NCBI RefSeq assembly: GCF_027925445.1
Contig: NZ_AP027149.1
Coordinates: 310,001 to 374,000, forward strand
Length of the DNA stretch: 64,000 nucleotides
Direction of reading: 5' to 3'
From: Methylocystis bryophila
Lineage (GTDB): Bacteria; Pseudomonadota; Alphaproteobacteria; Rhizobiales; Beijerinckiaceae
The position numbers and the translations under genes are program-made. Below are positions 1 to 8,320 of the stretch, piece by piece. A model generated the notes under the pieces. The model worked only from the letters and a program-made list of their open reading frames with translations, was not told the origin of the DNA and searched no databases. Every line of letters starts with the position of its first letter. Positions within the stretch are counted from its first letter, which is position 1.

Positions 1-558
1 CCGGGCGAGATCAAGAAAGGCTCGGTGGGCCGTCCTCTGCGAGGGCTCGAGCTTTCAATCGACGACGGCGAGATTGTCGTCAAAGGCCCCTCGGTGATGG
101 AAGGCTATCTCGGCGGCCTCAACCCAGGCGGAATCTGGCGCACGGGCGACCTCGGCTCGCTCGACGAGGCTGGCTATCTCACCGTTTTTGGCCGCAAGGA
201 CAATCTCATCGTCACCTCGCTGGGGCGCAATGTCAGCCCGGAATGGATCGAGACGATGCTGCTCGCCGATCGACGCATTGGCCTTTGCGTGGTGTGCGGT
301 CATGGCGAGGCGCATCTCACCGCGCTCGTCGTTCCATCGGCCGCCGGCGCCGAGTGGTTCGCGGAGACCGGTCACGACGAGTGGCTCGCGCTGATCGCGC
401 AATGTTGCGCCGGCGCCCCCTCCTATGCTGTGCCGCAAGCGATGGTCGTGATGCCGCCGCATGAATTAGCGAGACAGGGTTTGGTCACCGGAAACGGCCG
501 GTTTCGCCGTCAGGAAGCCGCCGCTTTTTTGAAAGAGAGTCGAGGGGCCGTCGCTTGA
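1..558 (+). CDS. AMP-binding acyl-CoA/acyl ligase, C-terminal part (5' truncated)
   Basis: The reading frame is open from base 1, so only the C-terminal ~185 residues are present and the real start lies outside the window. Visible motifs are WRTGDLG, then GRKDN (the hinge motif before the mobile C-terminal domain), then a late VTGNGRFRR stretch where most family members have NGK. These are typical of the ANL superfamily, which adenylates a carboxylate and usually passes it to CoA or a carrier protein. Its place at the head of an operon with a type III polyketide synthase suggests it activates a fatty or aryl acid as starter unit. Family assignment is secure. The substrate is unknown, and the Arg at the usual catalytic Lys position is worth noting, although NGR also occurs in acyl-CoA ligases. 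Confidence 0.85.
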   Translation, partial: PGEIKKGSVGRPLRGLELSIDDGEIVVKGPSVMEGYLGGLNPGGIWRTGDLGSLDEAGYLTVFGRKDNLIVTSLGRNVSPEWIETMLLADRRIGLCVVCGHGEAHLTALVVPSAAGAEWFAETGHDEWLALIAQCCAGAPSYAVPQAMVVMPPHELARQGLVTGNGRFRRQEAAAFLKESRGAVA

Positions 559-667
559 GGCTCATGCGAAACTGGCAAGATCGGCCGCTGGACACGGGCT
601 TGAGGGGTATGGCGATGCGATATGCCCCCCGTGTGCGGGCGCTTTGGGGCGGGGAGACAGGTCGAGA

Positions 668-1345
668 ATGAGCTTTTATGGCGAGCTGCTCGCGCGCACC
701 AAGACGGAGCGCGACGGATTCCAGTCCATACCCCTCATTCGGGCGGTCATGGGCGGCGGCGGCGGCGTGACGCGCGGCATGTATCTGGATTTTCTCACGC
801 AGGCCTACCACCACGTGAAACATACTTTTCCGCTGCTCGCCTCGGCGGCGGCGCGAACGACCGACGTGTCTTATCAGAAGGCGTTGCTCGCTTATATGAA
901 CGAGGAGCGAGGCCATGACGCCTGGATCCTCGACGACATCCGCGCGATCGGCGGCGACGCCGAGGCGGTGCGCGACGGCCGCCCGGGCGCGGCCTGCGAG
1001 CTGATGGTCGCCTACAGCTATTACGCGATCGAGCACGTGAGCCCCTTCGCCATGCTTGGGAGCGTGCATGTGCTCGAAGGCGTGTCGGTCGCGCTCGCCC
1101 ACGGAGCCGCGAACGCGATTCAGGCGACGCTCGGCGTGCGGCAGGAGGAGGGCTTCTCTTATCTGCGCTCGCATGGGACGCTCGACATCCAGCATGTCGC
1201 TTTTTTCCGGGAACTCGTGGACGGGTTCGCGGAAGAGGAGATACGTGAAATCGTCGTCCACAGCTCGAAGATGTTCTACAAGCTCTATGGCGACATTTTC
1301 CGCGAGCTTGGGAGTCGCCACGGAGTGACCGCCTATGCAGCTTAA
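668..1345 (+). CDS. Iron-containing redox enzyme, heme-oxygenase-like fold (TenA/PqqC/UndA relatives)
   Basis: About 225 residues from the ATG at 668; an upstream in-frame codon at 644 is less likely because MSFYGELL is a natural N-terminus. The all-helical pattern and spaced ligands fit the heme-oxygenase-like metal oxidases: a HHVKH segment near residue 45, EERGHD near residue 75, and DIQHVAFFREL near residue 175. Relatives include UndA (fatty-acid decarboxylation to alkene), PqqC and TenA. The gene overlaps the following SDR by 11 bases, indicating coupled translation. In this operon it probably performs an O2-dependent step on a lipid or aryl intermediate. The specific reaction cannot be read from sequence, and a thiaminase role is unlikely from context. 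Confidence 0.75.
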   Translation: MSFYGELLARTKTERDGFQSIPLIRAVMGGGGGVTRGMYLDFLTQAYHHVKHTFPLLASAAARTTDVSYQKALLAYMNEERGHDAWILDDIRAIGGDAEAVRDGRPGAACELMVAYSYYAIEHVSPFAMLGSVHVLEGVSVALAHGAANAIQATLGVRQEEGFSYLRSHGTLDIQHVAFFRELVDGFAEEEIREIVVHSSKMFYKLYGDIFRELGSRHGVTAYAA

Positions 1346-2117
1346 CGGAAAATTTGCGCTCGTCACCGGCGCCGGCTCCGGCATCGGCCGCGCCCTCGCC
1401 ATCGAAGCCTCCAAGCGCGGCATGACGCTGGCCCTTTGCGGTCGCAGGCCGGACGCGCTCGCGGGAACGCTCGCGCTGCTCGACGCCTCGAAAGCCCATA
1501 TCGTCATTCCCGCGGACCTCACCCGCGCCGAGGACCGCGCCACGATCGTCTCGCGACTCACGGAGGCCTGGGGCCGACTGGACGTGCTCGTCAACAATGC
1601 GGGCGTCGTCACGGGCGGCCCGCTGGAGAAGGAAACGGACGCAGCGCTCGAGCAAGTGGTCGCGACGAATGTCACCGCGCCCATCGCTCTGACCCGCGAT
1701 CTTCTGCCCTTGCTGCTCGCTGCAAAGCCTTCGCTCGTCGTCAACATCGGCTCGATGTTCGGCGACATTCCCTACCCGCTCTTTGCGGCCTATTCCGCGA
1801 CGAAATTCGCCTTGCGCGGCTTCTCCGAGGCGCTACGCCGGGAGTATCGCGAACGCGGGATCAGCGTGACCTACGCCGCGCCGCGCGCCACCAAAACCGA
1901 GGGCGTCGACGCTTTGGAAAAGCTCATCGCCGCGATGCAGCCCAAACTCGACGATCCCGCGACCGTCGCAGCCCAGATCTGGACCGCCGTCGAGAAGGGT
2001 GAAGCGAGCGTCTATCCCGGGCGCGCCGAGCGCCTCTTCGTCGTGCTGCAACGACTCTTTCCCGCCTTCATCGACTCCGCCGTCTGCAAGCAGATGGCCA
2101 AGCTGATCGCCAGCTGA
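1335..2117 (+). CDS. Short-chain dehydrogenase/reductase (SDR)
   Basis: A 260-residue classical SDR. The N-terminal Rossmann glycine motif TGAGSGIG is at residues 10-17, NNAG near residue 88, a catalytic Ser in VVNIGS near residue 139, and the YSATK (YxxxK) pair near residue 152. Length is usual for the family. The first codons overlap the end of the preceding iron enzyme. It would reduce a ketone or oxidise an alcohol with NAD(P)H. In a polyketide/lipid operon a keto-reduction is likely, but the substrate is unknown. Heterocyst glycolipid and Ole-type hydrocarbon clusters also contain SDRs, so neither analogy is specific. Confidence 0.88.
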   Translation: MQLNGKFALVTGAGSGIGRALAIEASKRGMTLALCGRRPDALAGTLALLDASKAHIVIPADLTRAEDRATIVSRLTEAWGRLDVLVNNAGVVTGGPLEKETDAALEQVVATNVTAPIALTRDLLPLLLAAKPSLVVNIGSMFGDIPYPLFAAYSATKFALRGFSEALRREYRERGISVTYAAPRATKTEGVDALEKLIAAMQPKLDDPATVAAQIWTAVEKGEASVYPGRAERLFVVLQRLFPAFIDSAVCKQMAKLIAS

Positions 2118-2159
2118 GTCTTGCGTTCGGCAGACATCACGATCCCTGAGGAGACATCC

Positions 2160-2858
2160 ATGTCGATCATCCGGTCTTTCTCCACGCGCGCGCGCGTCGC
2201 GGCCTTGCTGCTCTGCGTCGGCGGCGCGCCCGCCTGGGCGGCTCCCGCCACGAGCTACGACCCGGACGCGCTGAAGCTCGCGCTCTCCTGGGAGAAGATC
2301 AAATTCCAAATCGACGATCCCGCCGAGCAAATAAAGCAGATTGACGCGCTCGCCGAGCAGGCAGACGCCCTGGCCGCGCAGCACCCCGACAAGTCCGACA
2401 TCGTGATCTGGGACGGCATCATCACCAGCGAGCGCGCGTCGCTCTACAATGAGCACGGCGGGCTCACCGGGCCGATAAAGGCGCTGCAATACGCCACCCG
2501 GGCGCGCGACACGCTCGAGCGCATGGAAAAGAAGGATCCCAAAGCGATGGACGCCGGCGCGCCGACGAGCCTCGGCGTGCTCTATTACCGCGTTCCCGCC
2601 TTCCCCATGGGTTTCGGCGACAAGGCCAAAGCGCGCAAGCTGCTCGAAGAGGCGGTGCGCAATGCGCCGAACGGCCTCGACGCCCATTACTTCTACGCCG
2701 ACTTCCTGCAGGAGCAGGGCGACTACGCCAAATCCGCCGAGGTCTTGAAGCACGCCCTCACGCTGCCGACGCATCCCGAGCGCCCGATTTGGGACAAGAA
2801 CCGCCGAATCGTGATCCAGGAGCTCCTGGAAAAGGTCGAGAGCAAAGCTGGCAAATAG
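2160..2858 (+). CDS. Secreted TPR-like protein of unknown function
   Basis: Begins at the ATG at 2160, preceded by a GAGGAG ribosome site; an upstream TTG at 2121 would bury the signal peptide. Residues 1-27 form a typical Sec signal ending AWA. The mature ~205 residues are helical, with a tetratricopeptide-like unit around the segment KARKLLEEAV...DAHYFYADFLQEQGDY. It has no catalytic signature. It sits 42 bases after the SDR and 7 bases before the methyltransferase, so it is co-transcribed with biosynthetic enzymes while working in the periplasm. A scaffold or chaperone role for export or assembly of the product is possible but inferred. Confidence 0.7.
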   Translation: MSIIRSFSTRARVAALLLCVGGAPAWAAPATSYDPDALKLALSWEKIKFQIDDPAEQIKQIDALAEQADALAAQHPDKSDIVIWDGIITSERASLYNEHGGLTGPIKALQYATRARDTLERMEKKDPKAMDAGAPTSLGVLYYRVPAFPMGFGDKAKARKLLEEAVRNAPNGLDAHYFYADFLQEQGDYAKSAEVLKHALTLPTHPERPIWDKNRRIVIQELLEKVESKAGK

Positions 2859-2865
2859 GGCGCGC

Positions 2866-3507
2866 GTGAGCGACACCCTGTGGCGCGCGGTCGGCCGCCA
2901 GTTTCGGCGCCCGGCGGGCTTGGGCGGCCGGCTCATGGGCCATGTGATGGAATGGATCAATCGGGCGCCGAACCGCGAGGCGATCGCGGCGCTGGCGATC
3001 GCTCCCGCAGACGTGATCGTCGAGATCGGCTATGGACCGGGCTGCGCGATCGAGGCTCTTGCGGCAAGCGCGCCGCGAGGACGGGTCTATGGCATGGATC
3101 CTTCGCCAGCGATGCTGGCCTCCGCCTCGCGTCGCAATCGAGAGGCTGTCGCCTCAGGACGCGTGAACCTGTCGCAAGGCGATATTTGCGACCTGCGACT
3201 AGCGCCCGAGTCGGTCGACAAGATCCTCGCCGTCAACGTCGTTTATTTTCTCGATGAGGACGGCGGCGAGCTCAAAGAGGCGCGGCGGCTCTTAAAGCCG
3301 GGTGGCAGGATCGCGCTTTACGCCACCGACCAGTCGGTCATGCGGCGCTGGAAATTCGCGGGGCCCGAGACGCATCGGCTCTATGGGCGCGAGGAGCTGT
3401 TCGAGCTTCTTCTCCGCGCCGGGTTCGACCCCGGCGATATCGCGATCCGGCAGGTCGACGTTGCGTTCGGCGTCACGGGGCTCGTCGCTACGGCGACGAA
3501 GCAATGA
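2866..3507 (+). CDS. Class I SAM-dependent methyltransferase
   Basis: 213 residues from a GTG start 7 bases after the previous stop. The SAM-binding motif I is VEIGYGPG near residue 46, the acidic motif II is YGMDPS near residue 72, and a LLKPGGR post-motif lies near residue 142, all as expected for a Methyltransf_11/25-type fold. It could methylate oxygen, nitrogen or carbon. In Streptomyces alkylresorcinol-type pathways a methyltransferase and a flavoprotein accompany the type III PKS. The same three activities occur in this operon, although this protein is a soluble class I enzyme and not necessarily homologous to those. Substrate unknown. Confidence 0.85.
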   Translation: MSDTLWRAVGRQFRRPAGLGGRLMGHVMEWINRAPNREAIAALAIAPADVIVEIGYGPGCAIEALAASAPRGRVYGMDPSPAMLASASRRNREAVASGRVNLSQGDICDLRLAPESVDKILAVNVVYFLDEDGGELKEARRLLKPGGRIALYATDQSVMRRWKFAGPETHRLYGREELFELLLRAGFDPGDIAIRQVDVAFGVTGLVATATKQ

Positions 3508-3619
3508 AACCAGGACGTCGATCGCGTGATTCCCTGCGATGGGGACAGATGCTCTAGCGCCGGGATCTTTGAGCGATGGAGAGACGCGGCCGCTGAAGCG
3601 AGCGCGCGCTAACGAGGTT

Positions 3620-4981
3620 ATGATGCTGCAAAAAGTCCAGAATGGCGTTGAGGGTTATGAGCGCTACGTCAATCCGCAATGGGCCCGCCTCCTCGACATC
3701 ATGGAGATGAATGTCGAATATTCACGTTGCGAAGGCGCTGAATTGCACACGACCGAGGGTCGGCGAATCCTCGATTTCAATTCCGGCTATTGCGTTCACA
3801 ACATCGGCCACAATCACCCGCGCCTCGTCGCGGCGCTAAAGCAGGAGCTGGACGCAGCGGGCCCGGCCATGCTGCAGAGCCACGTCTCGGGCCTGGCCGG
3901 CGAGCTCGCCCAACAGCTTTGCACGCGCGCCGGCGGCCGACTGGCCAAGGCTTTCTTCGCCTGCTCCGGAGCCGAGGGCGTCGAGACGGTCATCAAATTC
4001 GCCCGCGCCCATACGCGACGCGCCGGCATCCTCTATGCCGAGAACGGCTTCCACGGACTGACTTGCGGCGCGCTATCGTTGATGTCGAACGGCTTCTGGA
4101 AGGACGGCTTCGGACCGCTGTTGCCGGAAACGGAGTCGACGCCTTTTGGCGATCTCGCCGATCTCGAGGAAAAGCTCGCGACCAAGCGTTTTGCGGCCTT
4201 CGTTTTGGAGCCCATTCAGGGAGAAGCCGGCGTGCGCGCGCCGCCAGAAGGTTATCTCGAACAGGCGCAGGCGCTTTGCCGCCGCTACGGGACCTTGCTT
4301 GCGCTCGACGAGGTGCAGACGGGCTTTCACCGCACCGGTCCCTTTCTTGCCGCCCATCGCTTCGGCGTCGAGCCGGACATGGTCGTGCTCGCCAAGGCGA
4401 TCAGCGGCGGACTGATACCCTGCAGCGCCGTGCTCATGACGGACGAGATCTGCCACTCCGTCTATAGTTCCTTGAAGCGCGCCTTCGTGCACACCACGAC
4501 CTATAGCGAGAACGGGCTCGCGATGCGCGCCGGCCTCACCACGCTGGCCATATTGGAAGACGAAGAGCTCGGCGCGTGCGCCGAAGACAAAGGCGAGGCG
4601 CTTCGCGCCAAGCTCTCCGAAAAGCTCTCCGGCTATGAGATGGTCGAAGACATCCGCGGTTTCGGCCTGCTGAGCGCGATCGAGTTCCGGCCGCCGCGCT
4701 CGCTCCTGCTTCGCGCGCCATTCGAGTCCTTCAAGGCCATCCATCCCGGCATGTTCGGGCAAGTCGTCGTCATGCGCCTCTTCCGCGACCATGGCGTTTT
4801 GAGCCAGATCTGCGGCAATGACTTCCTCTCGCTGAAGGTTGCGCCGCCGCTCATCGTGAGCGATGCGCAGATCGACCAATATGTCGAAGCCATCGGGGCC
4901 GTCGTCGCTGACATGCATGCTTCGCCGAGCTTTTGGACCGAGCCGCTCGGCATCGCGCGCCGCGTCATCACCTCCATTTAG
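3620..4981 (+). CDS. Class III PLP-dependent aminotransferase
   Basis: About 453 residues. I favour the ATG at 3620 or 3623, which has a GAGG site just upstream; an in-frame ATG at 3539 would add 27 residues without a ribosome site. Family landmarks are the N-terminal IGHNHP, CSGAEG phosphate-binding turn, LALDEVQTG (Asp pairing with the PLP nitrogen), and VVLAKAISGG carrying the Schiff-base lysine. It belongs with ornithine/putrescine/acetylornithine-type transaminases. Location immediately upstream of a type III PKS (13 bases) implies it adds an amino group to, or supplies an amine for, the operon's product. An aminotransferase is not part of standard alkylresorcinol pathways. Confidence 0.88.
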   Translation: MMLQKVQNGVEGYERYVNPQWARLLDIMEMNVEYSRCEGAELHTTEGRRILDFNSGYCVHNIGHNHPRLVAALKQELDAAGPAMLQSHVSGLAGELAQQLCTRAGGRLAKAFFACSGAEGVETVIKFARAHTRRAGILYAENGFHGLTCGALSLMSNGFWKDGFGPLLPETESTPFGDLADLEEKLATKRFAAFVLEPIQGEAGVRAPPEGYLEQAQALCRRYGTLLALDEVQTGFHRTGPFLAAHRFGVEPDMVVLAKAISGGLIPCSAVLMTDEICHSVYSSLKRAFVHTTTYSENGLAMRAGLTTLAILEDEELGACAEDKGEALRAKLSEKLSGYEMVEDIRGFGLLSAIEFRPPRSLLLRAPFESFKAIHPGMFGQVVVMRLFRDHGVLSQICGNDFLSLKVAPPLIVSDAQIDQYVEAIGAVVADMHASPSFWTEPLGIARRVITSI

Positions 4982-4994
4982 AAAGAGGCTGACG

Positions 4995-6059
4995 GTGAGA
5001 ATCAGCGGCGTCGGAAGCGCCCTACCCGAGCATCGCTATCCCCAGGAGATGCTCACGCAGGCCTTGAGGGCTTATTGGGGCTCGCGGCTCGAGAAGCCGG
5101 AACAATTCGAGCGGCTGCACGCGCATATGCGGGTCGCCACGCGCCATCTCGCTTATCCGATGGCGCGATATCTGGACTTTCACAGCTTTGGCGACACCAA
5201 CGCCGCCTGGCTTGAAGCCGCGCAGCAATTGGGCGAGCGCGCGATTGACGCGGCGCTCGATCACGCGGGGCTCGCGCGCCGCGATCTCAACGCCTTGATC
5301 GTCGTTTCCGTCACGGGCGTCGCCAGTCCCTCGCTCGACGCGCGCTTGATCAACAGAATGAACCTGCGGCCCGACATCAAGCGCACGCCGATCTTCGGCG
5401 TCGGCTGCGTCGGCGGCGCGCTCGGGCTTTCGCGAGCCGCCGATCACGTGCTCGCCTACCCGGACCAGACGGCGGCGGTTCTCGCGGTCGAGACCTGCTC
5501 GCTCACGCTCGACCGCAACGATCTTTCGACCGCGAATTTGATCGCAACGGGACTTTTCGGCGACGGCGCCGCGGCGGTCGTTGTCTCCGGCGCTCGCGCA
5601 AAGCGCGCCGATGCGCAAGACAGGGGACCGGAAATTATGGCCAGTCATTCCGTCTTCTATCCCGAGAGCGAGAAGATCATGGGCTGGGATATTTCGGAGA
5701 ACGGCTTCAAGATCGTGCTCTCGCCGCAGCTCATGGACCTCATTCGCGCCAATCTCGGCCGCGACGTCGATGCGTTCCTCGCAGGCCGCGGACTTTCGCG
5801 CGCCGATATCGGCAATTGGGTGATCCATAATGGCGGCCCGCGCGTGCTCGAGGCGATGCAGGAGGCTCTCGGCCTCGATGAAGGCGACGCCGCGCTCTCC
5901 TGGTCGAGCCTCAACCGCATTGGCAATCTCTCCTCGGCGTCGGTTTTGATGGTGCTCGAGGACACGGTGAAAGATCATCGGCCGGAGCCTGGAACTCTTG
6001 GCGTCCTGCTTGCGATGGGCCCTGGCTTCTCCTCCGAGATGATCCTGTTGAAATGGTGA
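4995..6059 (+). CDS. Type III polyketide synthase (chalcone/alkylresorcinol synthase family)
   Basis: 354 residues from GTG 4995, which has an AAAGAGG ribosome site; the longer frame from 4863 would overlap the aminotransferase. The catalytic triad is readable: Cys138 in GVGCVGG, His278 in VIHNGGP, Asn311 in RIGNLSSAS. A C-terminal GPGF loop is also characteristic. These spacings separate it from FabH-type KAS III. It would extend an acyl-CoA starter with malonyl-CoA and cyclise to an alkylresorcinol, alkylpyrone or related ring. The ligase at 1-558 may supply the starter. Stop and the next start overlap (ATGGTGA), so it is translationally coupled to the flavoprotein. Confidence 0.9.
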   Translation: MRISGVGSALPEHRYPQEMLTQALRAYWGSRLEKPEQFERLHAHMRVATRHLAYPMARYLDFHSFGDTNAAWLEAAQQLGERAIDAALDHAGLARRDLNALIVVSVTGVASPSLDARLINRMNLRPDIKRTPIFGVGCVGGALGLSRAADHVLAYPDQTAAVLAVETCSLTLDRNDLSTANLIATGLFGDGAAAVVVSGARAKRADAQDRGPEIMASHSVFYPESEKIMGWDISENGFKIVLSPQLMDLIRANLGRDVDAFLAGRGLSRADIGNWVIHNGGPRVLEAMQEALGLDEGDAALSWSSLNRIGNLSSASVLMVLEDTVKDHRPEPGTLGVLLAMGPGFSSEMILLKW

Positions 6060-7192
6060 GCTTGACGAAAACGGATGTCATCGTCGTCGGCGGCGGCCCC
6101 GCAGGCCTCGCCGCTGCGCTGGCCGTCCGCTCTGCCGGGCTCGAAGTCTGCGTCGTCGACCTCGGCGCGCCGCCCATCGAAAAAGCCTGCGGCGAGGGGC
6201 TGATGCCGGACGGCGTCGCGGCGCTTCGCGCTCTTGGCGTCCCGCTCGACGGGAAGGGGTCGCCCTTTCGCGGCATTCGTTTCATCGACCGACACCATGT
6301 CGCCGAGGCCTCGTTTCCAGGGCAAGCCGGGGTCGGGCTCAGACGTAGCCAGTTGCATCAGATTCTCATAGCGCACGCCGAGGCCGCGGGCGTCGAGATG
6401 CTATGGCGGACGCGGGCGACGGCGATCGAAAGCGGCGGCCTGCGACTCGAGGAGCGCTTTCTGCCTTGTCGATGGATTATCGGCGCTGATGGCGTGAATT
6501 CACAAGTGAGACGCTGGACCGGCTTGGAGCCCTCAAAGCAGAGCCGCCGGCGCCTCGGTCTTCGCCGGCACTTTCGCGCCGAGCCTTGGACGGACTTCGT
6601 GGAGGTTCACTGGGCGAAGGGCGAGCAGGCCTATGTCACTCCCGTCGGGCGCGAGGAAATCTGTATCGCGCTTCTCGGCCGGACCGAGGAAGCGGGCTTC
6701 GAGAATCTCGAGCGGCGCTTCCCGCGCCTATGGGAGAGATTGAGGGACGCTGAGCCCGTGACCGCTCTGCGCGGCGCGCCGACGGGAACGATGCGCTTGC
6801 GGCGCGTGACGCGCGCCAATGTCGCGCTCATCGGCGACGCTTCGGCCGCGATCGACGCGATCAGCGGTGACGGTCTCTCGCTCGCTTTTCACCAGGCGGT
6901 GGCGCTGGGCGACGCGCTGCGCCAAAGAAAACTCGCGCTCTATGAAGCGCGCCATCGCGAGATCTGCCGCGCGCCCTTCCTGATCGCGCGCCTCCTTCTG
7001 TTGATGGACCGCCACGAGGCTTTGCGGCGTGTCGCCCTGCAGGCGCTGGCGTCGGGACCTGCGATCTTCAACGGGCTGCTCGCGACCCATGTCGGCTCGC
7101 GGCATCCGGCCGCCGCTTCCTTGGACATCGCCGCGCTTGGTCTGCGCCTGCTCGCTCAGGCGGCGGCGCGCGTCGGGAGCGCGACGCCATGA
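6053..7192 (+). CDS. FAD-dependent oxidoreductase/hydroxylase
   Basis: 379 residues. The N-terminal dinucleotide-binding motif VGGGPAGLAAA begins near residue 13, and the second FAD contact GDASAAIDAISGDG is near residue 260. Together these mark the PHBH/geranylgeranyl-reductase group of flavoproteins. ACGEGLMPDG near residue 45 is typical of the GGR/hydroxylase subgroup. It overlaps the type III PKS by seven bases and the ABC permease by four. By analogy with PKS-associated flavoproteins that hydroxylate resorcinols to quinones it may tailor the ring, but a lipid double-bond reduction is equally compatible with the fold. Confidence 0.82.
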   Translation: MVSLTKTDVIVVGGGPAGLAAALAVRSAGLEVCVVDLGAPPIEKACGEGLMPDGVAALRALGVPLDGKGSPFRGIRFIDRHHVAEASFPGQAGVGLRRSQLHQILIAHAEAAGVEMLWRTRATAIESGGLRLEERFLPCRWIIGADGVNSQVRRWTGLEPSKQSRRRLGLRRHFRAEPWTDFVEVHWAKGEQAYVTPVGREEICIALLGRTEEAGFENLERRFPRLWERLRDAEPVTALRGAPTGTMRLRRVTRANVALIGDASAAIDAISGDGLSLAFHQAVALGDALRQRKLALYEARHREICRAPFLIARLLLLMDRHEALRRVALQALASGPAIFNGLLATHVGSRHPAAASLDIAALGLRLLAQAAARVGSATP

Positions 7193-8319
7193 TCTGGCTT
7201 GCGACGCGGCTCGCCTTCCACAACCGCGCGCGCCTCGTCGTGACGCTCTTTGGCGTCGTCTTCTCCACCTATTTGACGCTCACCGAAACCGCCCTCTACA
7301 TCGGGATGATGGAAAACGCGACGTCCATCATCCGGCACGCGGGCGCTGATCTGTGGATCGCATCGAAAGGCGTCCAGAATTTCGACTTCGCCAAGCCGTT
7401 CCCGGATGAGCGGGCGAAGTCGCTGCAGGGGCGCAAGGAGTTCCTCTGGGCGAAGCCCATCAGCCTGAGCTGGGGCTTCCTCAAATTGCCTGACGGCGCG
7501 CAGGAGCTCGTCGAGATCATCGGCTACGATCCAGCGACGCCCGTGGGCGGTCCTTGGGAACTCACGAGCGGCGCCGCGGGCGATGTGGGCGGCGGCGACA
7601 AGATGATCATCGACGAAAGCGCCGAGCAGCGGCTCGGCGCTCTTCTGCTTGGCGGCTCTTGGGAGGTCAACGATCGGCCACTCAAACTCGTGGGTCTTTC
7701 GCGAGGCGCCAAGACCTTCACGACGGCGCCGATCGTTTTCACGTCCTACGATCTCGCGCAGGAGATGACGCCGGACATCTCGCGTCACGCAGCGGCGGCC
7801 TATATCGCGATCAAGCTGCGCGACCCCGCCGACGCCGAACGCGTCGCCTCCTCGCTTCGCCGCGAATTTCGGGATAATGAGATTCTGACGACCCCGGCTT
7901 TCGTCAATCGGACCATTCTTTACTGGACCTTGCAAACCGGGATGGGAGCAGCCTTTTGCCTCACCGCGCTGCTTGGCCTCGTCGTCGGCGCGGGAACGAT
8001 CGGTCAGACCGTCTTCGCCAATACGATGGAGCACCTCGGCGAGTTTGCGACATTGAAGGCGATGGGCGCCTCCCCCGGTGATCTCAACACGATCATTCTG
8101 GCGCAGGCGGCGATCGATGCGACGGCGGGTTTCGCCATCGCGGCGCCGCTGGCGTTTTTGAGCCGGGCGCCCCTGGAAAGGATGGGCGTCACGCTGGCGA
8201 TTGGCCCGCTTCTTCTCTTTGGCCTTTTCTGCGCGACGCTCGCCACGGCGCTCGGAGCGGCCTATTTCTCGATCCGCAGAGTGCAAAAGCTCGATCCCGC
8301 GACGATCTTCAGGAGCTGA
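7189..8319 (+). CDS. ABC transporter permease, DevC/FtsX-like
   Basis: 376 residues with a N-terminal membrane helix (residues ~15-37), a long extracytoplasmic MacB-PCD-like domain, then three more helices after residue 240 (near LTALLGLVVGAG, AAIDATAGFAIAAPLA, LLFGLFCATLATALG). This is the FtsX/DevC topology. DevBCA systems export heterocyst glycolipids. Here the permease is fused by a four-base overlap to a biosynthetic operon, suggesting export of its lipid product. The ATPase follows after one base. A DevB/HlyD-type fusion protein is not in the window and would have to lie upstream or elsewhere. Confidence 0.85.
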   Translation: MIWLATRLAFHNRARLVVTLFGVVFSTYLTLTETALYIGMMENATSIIRHAGADLWIASKGVQNFDFAKPFPDERAKSLQGRKEFLWAKPISLSWGFLKLPDGAQELVEIIGYDPATPVGGPWELTSGAAGDVGGGDKMIIDESAEQRLGALLLGGSWEVNDRPLKLVGLSRGAKTFTTAPIVFTSYDLAQEMTPDISRHAAAAYIAIKLRDPADAERVASSLRREFRDNEILTTPAFVNRTILYWTLQTGMGAAFCLTALLGLVVGAGTIGQTVFANTMEHLGEFATLKAMGASPGDLNTIILAQAAIDATAGFAIAAPLAFLSRAPLERMGVTLAIGPLLLFGLFCATLATALGAAYFSIRRVQKLDPATIFRS

Positions 8320-8320
8320 T

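Noticed and set aside
668..1345. TenA-type thiaminase
   Set aside because: The fold is shared, but there is no thiamine gene nearby and the operon is lipid-related; the general HO-fold name is safer.
485..1768. Long minus-strand open frame over the iron enzyme and SDR
   Set aside because: Low-complexity Ser/Arg/Ala translation with no motifs; it mirrors two well-supported plus-strand genes and is a GC-rich shadow.
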